This document shows positions 7,701-12,916 of a DNA stretch of 12,916 bases, one piece after another. The notes under the pieces were generated by a model. That model saw only the letters and a program-made list of their open reading frames with translations, did not search any database and had not been told where the DNA came from. Position 1 is the stretch's first letter. Every line of letters starts with the position of its first letter. The translations under genes were made by a program, and so were the position numbers. Source of the stretch: Oscillospiraceae bacterium (GTDB lineage: Bacteria > Bacillota > Clostridia > Oscillospirales > Acutalibacteraceae); NCBI GenBank assembly GCA_902797915.1, contig CADBUK010000039.1, positions 1-12,916 of the forward strand, read 5' to 3'.

Positions 7701-8331
7701 GATTAAGAGCGTGAGCGCGGAAACGCTTAACATCCTCAAAATCTACCATATCCTTGAGGTCGTTATAATCCCAAACCTCAATCTTCTGGATTTCGTGAGA
7801 GGTGCGGAAACCGTCAAAGAAATGAAGGAAAGGAACTGATGACTTAAGAGTTGCAAGATGAGCAACGGCACCGAGGTCCATAACCTCCTGCGGATTGTTT
7901 GAGCAAAGCATTGCATAACCGGTCTGACGGCAAGCATATACGTCTGAATGGTCGCCGAAAATGTTAAGAGCGTGAGTTGATACGCAGCGAGCGGAAACAT
8001 GGATAACAGATGCAAGAAGCTCACCTGCAATCTTGTACATATTCGGAATCATAAGGAGAAGACCCTGTGAAGCCGTATATGTGGTTGTTAACGCGCCTGC
8101 TGAAAGTGAACCGTGAACAGCACCTGCTGCGCCGCCCTCTGATTCCATTTCCTGAACTCTTACATTCTGGCCGAAAATGTTCTTAGTGTCATTTGAAGAA
8201 AGAACATCGGTTACCTCTGCCATTACGGAAGAGGGTGTGATTGGGTAAATAGCGGCAACTTCAGTGAACGCATAGGACACGTGAGCGGCAGCGTTATTAC
8301 CATCCATAGTTTTCTTTTTTCTCTGTAACAT
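4792..8331 (-). CDS. nifJ: Pyruvate:ferredoxin (flavodoxin) oxidoreductase, single-chain
   Basis: Single-chain homodimeric pyruvate:ferredoxin oxidoreductase of 1179 residues, the normal length for the family. It oxidises pyruvate with CoA to acetyl-CoA and CO2, passing electrons to ferredoxin; this is the main pyruvate exit in fermenting anaerobes and feeds hydrogenase and acetate pathways. Domain I carries YPITPSS (29-35). The ferredoxin insert has two 4Fe-4S motifs: Cys697/700/703/707 (CAQCNRCSMVCP) and Cys753/756/759/763 (CTGCSSCANVCP). The thiamine diphosphate domain starts at CAGCGETPY (817-825) with ATGCSSIWGG (842-851), GDGWAYDIGFGG and a late APCINHGI. Cys817, Cys820, Cys845 and the late Cys fit the proximal cluster. 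The start at 8331 is chosen because GGAGGT lies about ten bases upstream; the MDGN methionine eight codons later has no such site. The gene is monocistronic between its own promoter and terminator. Confidence 0.97.
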   Translation of the reverse strand: MLQRKKKTMDGNNAAAHVSYAFTEVAAIYPITPSSVMAEVTDVLSSNDTKNIFGQNVRVQEMESEGGAAGAVHGSLSAGALTTTYTASQGLLLMIPNMYKIAGELLASVIHVSARCVSTHALNIFGDHSDVYACRQTGYAMLCSNNPQEVMDLGAVAHLATLKSSVPFLHFFDGFRTSHEIQKIEVWDYNDLKDMVDFEDVKRFRAHALNPEHPTLRGSAENSDLFFQHREACNKYYNDSVETTVMYMNMINEKIGTDYKPFNYYGAADAEHVIIAMGSVCDTIAETVDYLNAKGEKVGLVKVHLYRPFSPKYLLDVIPSTVKKFSVLDRTKEPGSIGEPLYLDVVAAFKGSQFETTPIYHGRYGLGSKDTIPAHILAIYNNMKADAPKQTFTIGITDDVTNLSLEAGESVDTTPAGTTSCKFWGLGSDGTVGANKDSIKIIGDNTDMFAQGYFFYDSKKSGGITVSHLRFGSSPITSTYLINKANFVACHCPSYVTKYDMVQDLVPGGTFLLNCIWTPEELDKELPAAMKRYIANNDINFYIINGIKIAEEVGLRGRASTILQSAFFTISGILPVDQAIELMKAKATAKFSKKGDAIVAANHQGIDRGSKELIKVDVPESWKTAADEEEELVINTDREDMKVFVKNILEPVSHQKGDTVPVSKFVDMADGVFPQGSAAFEKRGIAVDVPEWDPTKCAQCNRCSMVCPHAVIRPVALTADELAAAPANTKAVDLKVPKDTGLKYALIVSTLDCTGCSSCANVCPTKSLTMKPIASQMDEQPVYDALCDIEPKAAVASDATVISTQYLKPYLEFSGACAGCGETPYAKLVTQLYGDKMYVANATGCSSIWGGSAPSTPYTVDKKGNGPAWSNSLFEDNAEFGLGMFLAQAQIRSRLAEDAMKLQNSAVADEVKAYLDTFSSTRGNDAPAKALIKALETVTLEGEEKAAAEDFLKDKDYAAKKSQWIFGGDGWAYDIGFGGLDHVLAQNQDVNVLVFDTEVYSNTGGQASKSTPTGAVAQFAASGKITKKKDLARIAMSYGYVYVAQVAMGADYNQCLKAFKEAEAYDGPSIIIAYAPCINHGIKMPFNQAEQKKAVMAGYWNLFRYNPALIEEGKNPFSLDSKAPTGDYIEFINGETRYSSLKRSFPDKAEKLFAIAADNAVKKYNELLRTVDYYAPKND

Positions 8332-8377
8332 AGAAAAAATACCTCCTGTTAGAACTTACTTGTTCATAATTTACATC

Positions 8378-8417
8378 AAAAACGGATTCGGGCGCACTAC
8401 ACCCTTTATATAATCCG
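8378..8417 (-). promoter_or_regulatory. nifJ leader stem-loop followed by U5 (possible attenuator or 5' stabiliser)
   Basis: In the nifJ transcript, CGGATT (8417-8412) pairs with AATCCG (8388-8383). Inside, GGGTG pairs with CGCCC with one wobble around TAGTG. Five U residues (8382-8378) follow the outer stem. The structure lies at or next to the predicted transcript 5' end, about 47 bases before the start codon. It could be an early terminator, a degradation-blocking 5' stem, or part of a ligand-responsive leader. No known riboswitch consensus was recognised. Confidence 0.45.
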
Positions 8418-8422
8418 CAACT

Positions 8423-8451
8423 ATTTTAACATAATAAAAATTATAATTCAA
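8423..8451 (-). promoter_or_regulatory. Predicted extended -10 promoter for nifJ
   Basis: On the minus strand, TTGAAT (8451-8446), 17 bases, then TAAAAT (8428-8423) preceded by TGT, forming an extended -10. It lies in a strongly AT-rich stretch typical of a highly expressed gene. Predicted start of transcription is near 8416, giving a leader of about 85 bases. Confidence 0.68.
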
Positions 8452-8517
8452 CAAACTTTTTTATATTATAAGAAAATTTTTTATGCTTTTAGAGGGCGTT
8501 TTTGATATATTTTGAAC

Positions 8518-8548
8518 AAAAAAACAGAGCAGGTATTACCTGCCCTGT
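8518..8548 (-). terminator. Intrinsic terminator of the galM-nadE-membrane protein operon
   Basis: On the minus strand, ACAGGGCAGGT pairs with ACCTGCTCTGT over eleven positions with one G-U wobble, a three-base loop, then seven U residues. It begins 14 bases after the stop of the membrane protein gene. This is a textbook strong terminator. Confidence 0.92.
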
Positions 8549-8562
8549 ATTAATTGCCGTTA

Positions 8563-9267
8563 TCAGTCTATTTCAGCATAGCCGTCTTCAACGTGGTTAA
8601 GCGGCAAAACAAAGGTTTCCGTGTCGTACAGTTCGCCTATGGTAAGAGTCCAAAAAGTACCGTATTTTTCAAGCTCAACCTTAACCTCGGCGTCGCCCTT
8701 ATATTTTTCTGCGGTTTCAACAAAATACTCCTTGCCGTCAAGCGCGATGTTAAACCTGCAGTCCTCCTCGCCGTTGACGTAAACGATTGCCGTATCGGCA
8801 GCGCCGTTTTCAAGCGGTGCAACAACATAAATCTGCAGTTTACGCTTTTCCGCCTTTTTAGAGGTAGTGGTTTCCTTGTGATTTATATCCGTAACAGGCT
8901 GTGCGGTTGTAACCTCATTACCCGAGCCGCCGCCGTTATTACCGCCGCTATTGCCGCCCGAGCCGCCTTGATTTACGGGCACTGCCTGAGTTACGGTGTT
9001 ACCCTCGGTATCCGTTACAGCCTCGCCGCTTTCATCCGTTACCGCTTCGTAAGAAACCTCCTGCGAGGCGCTTTCGCTGTTATTCTCGGTGGGGTTATTG
9101 CCGCCGCCGCTTTTGATTACAAAAACAGCAACAATTACCGCAACCGCAATTACCGCCACGCAGATTGCAGCCGTTACTGCGGTTTTCTTTTTATCGTTAG
9201 TTTTTTCAGGCTCCACCTGCTTATTCTCATCAGCTTCAAGCTGTTCCAAATCTCTATTTTCGTCCAT
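8563..9267 (-). CDS. Single-pass membrane protein with low-complexity linker, unknown function
   Basis: A 234-residue protein of unrecognised function. Residues 1-28 are charged and end in KKK, residues 29-51 form one hydrophobic helix, and the rest should be outside the cell (N-in, C-out). The outer part begins with a Ser/Thr/Glu-rich stretch holding short repeats of the EAVTDESG/EAVTDTEG type (74-89). A Gly/Asn/Ser spacer (101-116) and a Thr/Lys-rich segment follow. A compact beta-rich domain fills about 142-228 (KLQIYVVAPL, TAIVYVNGEE, GTFWTLTIGE). No lipobox is present. Such linkers are common in surface proteins of ruminococci and often bear glycans. The start is supported by AGGAG, which overlaps the nadE stop and sits six bases before the ATG. 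It is the last gene of the galM-nadE operon, nine bases after nadE, yet has no evident link to NAD synthesis. Confidence 0.82.
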   Translation of the reverse strand: MDENRDLEQLEADENKQVEPEKTNDKKKTAVTAAICVAVIAVAVIVAVFVIKSGGGNNPTENNSESASQEVSYEAVTDESGEAVTDTEGNTVTQAVPVNQGGSGGNSGGNNGGGSGNEVTTAQPVTDINHKETTTSKKAEKRKLQIYVVAPLENGAADTAIVYVNGEEDCRFNIALDGKEYFVETAEKYKGDAEVKVELEKYGTFWTLTIGELYDTETFVLPLNHVEDGYAEID

Positions 9268-9276
9268 AACTATCTC

Positions 9277-11169
9277 CTAAATAAAATCGTCAAATGATGC
9301 GTCGCTGGGCATTCTCCAGTCCCCCCTCGGAGAAAGGGAAACCGAGCCGACCTTGGGGCCGTCGGGCACGCAGGAGCGCTTAAACTGGCTGATAAAAAAG
9401 CGCCTTATAAATACGGTTAACCACTTTTCAACTGTGGCTTTATCATACGCGCCGTCAAAGGCTTTCTGCGCAAGAACGGACAATTTTTCCTTATCGTAGC
9501 CGAAGCGGATAAAGTGATAAAGGAAGAAATCGTGAAGCTCATAAGGACCGATATTATCCTCCGTTTTCTGCGCAATTTCGCCGTTTTCATCGGGCGGAAG
9601 AAGCTCGGGAGAAACGGGAGTGTCAAGCACGTCAAGCAGTATTGCCCTTGTTTTTTCGTCGCTGATTTCGGCAACGTATTTTACAAGATAACGCACAAGG
9701 GTTTTGGGTACGGAGGCGTTAACGCCGTACATACTCATATGGTCGCCGTTATAGGTGCACCAGCCCATTGCCATCTCGCTTAAATCGCCCGTGCCGACAA
9801 GCAGGCAACCTGTTTTATTAGCAATGTCAAACAGGATTTGCGTACGCTCTCTCGCCTGCGTATTTTCATAGGTTATGTCCTTAACGTCGGGATTATGCTC
9901 AATATCCTTAAAATGCTGAACGCAAGCGTCCTTTATGCTGATTTCCTTAACGGTTACGCCGAGGGATTTCATCAAATCAAGGGCGTTGTTATAGGTTCTG
10001 TCCGTAGTGCCGAAGCCCGGCATAGTGATACCGATAATATCGCTCATCGGCTTGCCGAGAAGCTTCATTGCTTCAACGGAAACAAGCAGTGCAAGCGTTG
10101 AATCAAGCCCGCCGCTTATGCCGATTACGCAGCCCTTTGAGCCGACGTGCTCAAGCCTTTTTGCAAGCCCCGCCGCCTGAATTGAAAAGATTTCCTCGCA
10201 GCGCTCGCGGCGCTTTTCATCATCCGCAGGCACGAAGGGATGCGGGTCAACACAGCGGTATTTCAAATCGTTATCATCGTTTTCAAGCTCTGCATCAAGC
10301 AGGAAAAAGCCTTCATCGGACGAATTACCGAAGCTCATATTTTTTCTGCGCAGGGTGTTGAGCTTTTCAACGTCAACGTCTGCAACAGTGAGCACGTTTT
10401 CACGCTGAAAGCGCTTGCCCTCTGCTATAATCGCGCCGTTTTCCGCAATAATCGTTGCGCCGCTGAACACCAAATCCGTGGTGCTTTCGTAAACGGACGC
10501 ACCCGCATAAACGTAAGCGGCAATACAACGCGCAGACTGATTTGCAACAAGGCTTCTGCGGTACTCCGCCTTGGCGACGTATTCATCGCTTGCGGAAAGA
10601 TTAACGATTATATTTGCACCCTCAAGCGCAAGCTTGTTTGACGGCGGCTCCGTTACCCACAAATCCTCGCAAAGCTCAACTCCGAGCACTGCACCGCCGC
10701 CCAGATTGATAAGCTGATTTCCGAAGATTGAGCAATCATATTTTTCAAACAAAGGTGCATTTATCCCGCTGCCCGAGGCGAACCAGCGTTTTTCATAAAA
10801 CTCGTTATAGTTTGCGATATTCTGCTTTGGAATAATTGAAACTACAGCGCCGTCAACAATAACCACAGCGCAGTTATACAGCTTGCTGTTGCATACAATC
10901 GGAACGCCGACAATAACGCATATATTTTTGCCTTCGGTATAAGCCGCAATTTCAAGCAGCGCTTCGTCGGAAGCCTGCTGCAGCGCGCTTGTGAAGAACA
11001 AATCCGCGCAGGTGTAGCCCGTGACTGAAAGCTCGGGAGTTACAAGAACGCGCACGCCCTCCGCCACGGCATTATCAATCACTTTTTTAATTTCCTCTTT
11101 GTTATAACTCGGGTTTGCGACCTTTAATTTCAGAGAAGCCGCAGCAACCCTTATTATTCCGTAATTCAT
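9277..11169 (-). CDS. nadE: NAD+ synthetase, glutamine-dependent
   Basis: Two-domain NAD synthetase of about 630 residues, the usual length for the glutamine-using form. It amidates deamido-NAD with ATP in the last step of NAD synthesis. The N-terminal nitrilase-fold glutaminase shows the Glu-Lys-Cys triad: Glu46 in TPELSVTGY, Lys115 in IPKQNI, and Cys167 in GVELCEDLW. The C-terminal synthetase has the ATP pyrophosphatase loop SGGLDS (352-357) and a later GTGDLSEMAMGWCTYNGD stretch. I chose the ATG at 11169 (MNYGIIRVAAASL), because a GGTG site lies six bases upstream and the N-terminus then fits the family. A GTG at 11181, overlapping the galM stop as TAGTG, would add four residues and has no ribosome-binding site. 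It sits between galM and the membrane protein gene in one operon. Confidence 0.95.
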   Translation of the reverse strand: MNYGIIRVAAASLKLKVANPSYNKEEIKKVIDNAVAEGVRVLVTPELSVTGYTCADLFFTSALQQASDEALLEIAAYTEGKNICVIVGVPIVCNSKLYNCAVVIVDGAVVSIIPKQNIANYNEFYEKRWFASGSGINAPLFEKYDCSIFGNQLINLGGGAVLGVELCEDLWVTEPPSNKLALEGANIIVNLSASDEYVAKAEYRRSLVANQSARCIAAYVYAGASVYESTTDLVFSGATIIAENGAIIAEGKRFQRENVLTVADVDVEKLNTLRRKNMSFGNSSDEGFFLLDAELENDDNDLKYRCVDPHPFVPADDEKRRERCEEIFSIQAAGLAKRLEHVGSKGCVIGISGGLDSTLALLVSVEAMKLLGKPMSDIIGITMPGFGTTDRTYNNALDLMKSLGVTVKEISIKDACVQHFKDIEHNPDVKDITYENTQARERTQILFDIANKTGCLLVGTGDLSEMAMGWCTYNGDHMSMYGVNASVPKTLVRYLVKYVAEISDEKTRAILLDVLDTPVSPELLPPDENGEIAQKTEDNIGPYELHDFFLYHFIRFGYDKEKLSVLAQKAFDGAYDKATVEKWLTVFIRRFFISQFKRSCVPDGPKVGSVSLSPRGDWRMPSDASFDDFI

Positions 11170-11180
11170 ATAATTCACCA

Positions 11181-12053
11181 CTATATTAAAGTAATCTTAA
11201 ACTTAAACGAAGCCTGCTCGTTTGGTTCAAGAACGGTCATACCCCTTTTATCTTCAAAAATCTCGCTTTCGTCAAGGCAGGTTGAAATGCCCGTCCACGG
11301 CTCAAGCGCAACAAAATCGCCGCCGTTAGCGCTGCTCCAAACAAGCAGATTTTCAAAATCCTGAAAATCTACGCGCACTCCCCTGCCGCTTTTACCGATA
11401 AGGGTTGCGGACTTAGCCTCAATACCGTCAAACACCATTGCGTCGTCAACAAAAAGCTCGTGCTTCATAGCGATTTCGTCGGTATTTTCAAGCACTGCGT
11501 GACGCTTTGAGGTGTCAACCAAGCCCGTTACAACGTCAGGGCGCAGGCACTTATGGGTCATTACCTTATCAAACTTAACCTTGTAATCCTCAAAGCACTC
11601 GCCTTCTGAAAGCGGGCAGTTAAACGCGGGATGACCGCCGATAACAAAGGGCAGTTTTTCAGCGCCCGTATTAAAGACAGTGTATTCGGTAGTAACCGTA
11701 CTGCCGACAACCGTATATTTAATTTCAAGCCGATAATCAAACGGAAAGGCCTTTTTGGTTTCCCCGTCCGAATTCTGAACAAAAGTTACGAAATTTGCGC
11801 CCTGCTCCTTAACCTCAAAAGGATTAATTCTTGCAACGCCGTGGCGCTTCATTTCCGTTACCTTGCCGAAAGCAAGCGCCTTTCCCTCCTTGAGCACGCC
11901 GACAATCGGGAAGCACACGGGAGCCTGACCGCCCCAGAATTCGGGATTGCCCTGCCAGAGATATTCAACGCCGTTCTTTTTGAGCGAATGAAGCATTGCG
12001 CCTTCCTGCAGGCACAAAACTTCGGTTTCCGCGCTGTTAATTTTTATCGACAT
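11181..12053 (-). CDS. Aldose 1-epimerase family protein (GalM/LacX-like)
   Basis: A 290-residue protein of the galactose mutarotase superfamily, which interconverts alpha and beta anomers of aldoses in the cytoplasm. The family's residues are visible: His71 in MKRHGVAR, His141 in VIGGHPAFNCPL (general acid), and Glu251 in VALEPWTG (general base). The length and the GGHPAFNCPL pattern fit the LacX-like branch better than classical GalM (about 340 residues), so the natural sugar is uncertain. The start ATG has GGCGGTGG about five bases upstream. It is first in the operon and is followed directly by nadE, whose possible GTG start overlaps its TAG stop. Transcription is predicted from the divergent promoter at 12085-12113. 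Confidence 0.9.
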   Translation of the reverse strand: MSIKINSAETEVLCLQEGAMLHSLKKNGVEYLWQGNPEFWGGQAPVCFPIVGVLKEGKALAFGKVTEMKRHGVARINPFEVKEQGANFVTFVQNSDGETKKAFPFDYRLEIKYTVVGSTVTTEYTVFNTGAEKLPFVIGGHPAFNCPLSEGECFEDYKVKFDKVMTHKCLRPDVVTGLVDTSKRHAVLENTDEIAMKHELFVDDAMVFDGIEAKSATLIGKSGRGVRVDFQDFENLLVWSSANGGDFVALEPWTGISTCLDESEIFEDKRGMTVLEPNEQASFKFKITLI

Positions 12054-12084
12054 AAAGCCACCGCCTTAAAATTGATTAACATAT

Positions 12085-12113
12085 ATTATATAACATTCTG
12101 ATTTTCAATGCAA
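12085..12113 (-). promoter_or_regulatory. Predicted promoter for the galM-nadE operon
   Basis: On the minus strand, TTGCAT (12113-12108), a 17-base spacer, then a perfect TATAAT (12090-12085), about 32 bases before the galM-like start. Its -35 box lies 2 bp from that of the opposite promoter. The same TTGCAT -35 appears before iolG. Confidence 0.65.
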
Positions 12114-12123
12114 TATTGAAAAT
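12101..12123. repeat. 23-bp palindrome spanning both divergent -35 boxes (candidate operator)
   Basis: ATTTTCAA, seven spacer bases (TGCAATA), then TTGAAAAT: two perfect eight-base arms. The right arm contains the plus-strand -35 box, and the centre overlaps the minus-strand -35 box. A dimeric regulator bound here would block or co-ordinate both promoters. The symmetry is seen; the operator role is inferred. Confidence 0.5.
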
Positions 12124-12144
12124 ATTAATATTATGTATTATACT
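12116..12144 (+). promoter_or_regulatory. Predicted promoter for the acidic orphan gene
   Basis: TTGAAA (12116-12121), 17 bases, then TATACT (12139-12144), about 35 bases before the start codon. A TATAAT at 12144-12149 has poorer spacing. Its -35 lies inside the 12101-12123 palindrome, back to back with the galM-operon promoter. Confidence 0.65.
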
Positions 12145-12179
12145 ATAATAAATCCATTGCATTTTAGGGGAGAATATTT

Positions 12180-12752
12180 ATGGGTATAGACGATTATATT
12201 TACGAAAGCATTTTCAGCGAAAAGCCGAAGTTTTACGTTTTCTATTCTCTTGTTTGGGAGCAGTTTAAGGAGGACGGCTTTGTTATCACTGACGAGGCAG
12301 GCAAGGAGGTTGACTGCGTTTTTAAAGCGGTTGCAATTCAGAACCTGCTTGGCGAATTTGAATACAGAATTTACGATGAGGTTAACGAAACGGGATACGA
12401 GGATATAGTTAACGCGCTTGCCGACGTAGGCATTTCCGACGACGAAATTCTTGCATACTGTGAAGCGCATGAGGAAATAGACTGCACGGGAGATTTTGAG
12501 GCAACGGTTATTAACGCGCTTGAATATATATCCGAGCTTGTTGCGGACAAAATGCTTGAGGATTATTCCGCCAACGATTTATTTGACTATATGTTTACCG
12601 TAACCTACGACTTTGAGCAGGACTTTACGTTCGACTTTGAGGATTCCGACGAGCTGCTTGCGTTTGTTGATTCAAATCAGGACAGGCTTGACCAGTATAA
12701 AGAGGAATACGAATCCGTACTCGACTGGGTCAGCGGCGGAATGATTTGCTGA
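12180..12752 (+). CDS. Highly acidic orphan protein, unknown function
   Basis: A 190-residue protein I do not recognise. By count about 50 residues are Asp or Glu against about nine Lys or Arg, a predicted net charge near -40 and a very low isoelectric point. It is also rich in Tyr and Phe. It has no signal peptide, membrane helix or Cys-pair motif. Predicted helices around 70-155 (NALADVGISDDEILAYCEAHEE) precede a Phe/Asp-rich stretch near 142-158 and a C-terminal helix (160-187) ending in SGGMIC. The start is well supported by AGGGGAG seven bases upstream and its own promoter. It is monocistronic, bounded by a terminator. Acidity recalls DNA-mimic proteins such as ArdA or Ocr, but no ArdA signature could be matched. 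An ordinary acidic cytosolic protein remains equally possible. Confidence 0.82.
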   Translation: MGIDDYIYESIFSEKPKFYVFYSLVWEQFKEDGFVITDEAGKEVDCVFKAVAIQNLLGEFEYRIYDEVNETGYEDIVNALADVGISDDEILAYCEAHEEIDCTGDFEATVINALEYISELVADKMLEDYSANDLFDYMFTVTYDFEQDFTFDFEDSDELLAFVDSNQDRLDQYKEEYESVLDWVSGGMIC

Positions 12753-12767
12753 TAATAATAAAAATTT

Positions 12768-12793
12768 AAGGGCAGGAAAAACCTGCCCTTTTT
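12768..12793. terminator. Bidirectional terminator between the acidic orphan and the M28 peptidase
   Basis: AAGGGCAGG pairs perfectly with CCTGCCCTT around an AAAAA loop, followed on the plus strand by TTTTATTTATTTT's start. It lies 16 bases after the orphan stop and three bases from the stop of the incoming minus-strand gene. On the minus strand the hairpin is followed by AAATTTTTATT, so it can serve both. Confidence 0.88.
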
Positions 12794-12795
12794 AT

Positions 12796-12916
12796 TTATT
12801 TTACGCCGTGAGCGTCAAAGTTAAGAATGGTTGCGATAACGGTTTTAAAGCCCGCCTCAATTGTTTTCGGCTGCAGCAAATCAGCAGTATCGCGGCGGTT
12901 GTGGTAATAATCCGCA
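12796..12916 (-). CDS. Probable M28-family zinc peptidase, C-terminal fragment
   Basis: Forty codons, including a TAA stop, enter from the right edge on the minus strand. The visible end reads ADYYHNRRDTADLL, then about 25 residues of helix, and finishes FDAHGVK. A His followed by three residues and Asp-Thr near the C-terminus matches the last zinc-ligand motif of M28 aminopeptidases, which remove N-terminal residues from peptides or proteins with two zinc ions. Location (cytoplasmic or secreted) cannot be judged because the N-terminus lies outside the window. It is convergent with the acidic orphan and shares its terminator. The assignment rests on one short motif plus a helix of the right length, so it is moderate. 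Confidence 0.6.
   Translation of the reverse strand, partial: ADYYHNRRDTADLLQPKTIEAGFKTVIATILNFDAHGVK

Noticed and set aside
8307..8331. Alternative nifJ start at the MDGN methionine (8307)
   Set aside because: The upstream ATG at 8331 has GGAGGT at good spacing, and related enzymes carry a short basic segment before MDGN. The inner ATG has only A-rich sequence upstream.
8554..9297. 247-codon plus-strand open frame opposite the membrane protein gene
   Set aside because: It has no ribosome-binding site, starts within the terminator region and has an implausible Arg/Tyr/Phe-rich composition. The minus-strand frame has AGGAG, a membrane helix and operon spacing.
10240..10641. 133-codon plus-strand open frame within nadE
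   Set aside because: It lies antisense to an unambiguous NAD synthetase coding region and has no promoter, ribosome-binding site or recognisable motif.
11631..12101. 156-codon plus-strand open frame opposite the galM-like gene
   Set aside because: It is a mirror frame of a well-supported epimerase, and it would run through the divergent promoter.
12138..12470. 110-codon minus-strand open frame opposite the acidic protein
   Set aside because: It would terminate inside the divergent promoter region, has no good ribosome-binding site, and lies antisense to a gene with clear expression signals.
12180..12752. Calling the acidic protein an ArdA antirestriction protein
   Set aside because: Only size and acidity agree. 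The ordered ArdA motifs could not be aligned and no mobile-element context exists.

Overview
The window looks like a chromosomal segment from an obligately anaerobic, low-to-moderate GC Gram-positive bacterium, most likely a clostridial gut commensal of the Ruminococcaceae/Oscillospiraceae type. The grounds are a single-chain pyruvate:ferredoxin oxidoreductase, strong Shine-Dalgarno sequences, AT-rich intergenic regions with sigma-A-like promoters, a TSCPD protein of the clostridial type, and Thr/Ser/Gly-rich linkers behind a membrane anchor. Lineage is inferred from gene content, not from a marker gene. No mobile element, RNA gene or CRISPR array was seen, and almost all DNA is coding or an obvious regulatory gap.

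Left part (1-4680). An inositol 2-dehydrogenase-type oxidoreductase (iolG, minus strand) runs off the left edge, missing only its last few codons. Divergent from it is a compact plus-strand operon: an 85-residue TSCPD-domain protein, a 778-residue clan GH-D (melibiase-like) glycoside hydrolase, and a type I signal peptidase with an added N-terminal zinc ribbon. The hydrolase and peptidase genes overlap by one base. The 991-1210 gap holds promoters for both directions and an inverted repeat in the iolG leader.

Middle (4681-8562). Two adjacent hairpins at 4698-4775 terminate the convergent plus operon and nifJ. nifJ (minus) encodes a full-length pyruvate:ferredoxin oxidoreductase, which makes acetyl-CoA, CO2 and reduced ferredoxin. 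Its leader carries an extended -10 promoter and a 5'-terminal stem-loop followed by five U residues.

Right part (8518-12916). A minus-strand operon reads galM-like aldose epimerase, glutamine-dependent NAD synthetase (nadE), then a single-pass membrane protein of unknown function, with start/stop near-overlaps and a strong terminator at 8518-8548. Divergent from galM is a very acidic 190-residue orphan protein. The two -35 boxes lie 2 bp apart inside one 23-bp palindrome. The orphan ends at a bidirectional terminator facing the C-terminal end of a probable M28 zinc peptidase that enters from the right edge.

Most genes are ordinary central metabolism (inositol/sugar use, pyruvate oxidation, NAD synthesis). 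The parts that deserve attention are the zinc-ribbon signal peptidase, the atypical intracellular glycosidase, the acidic orphan with its shared-operator promoter pair, and the nifJ leader.
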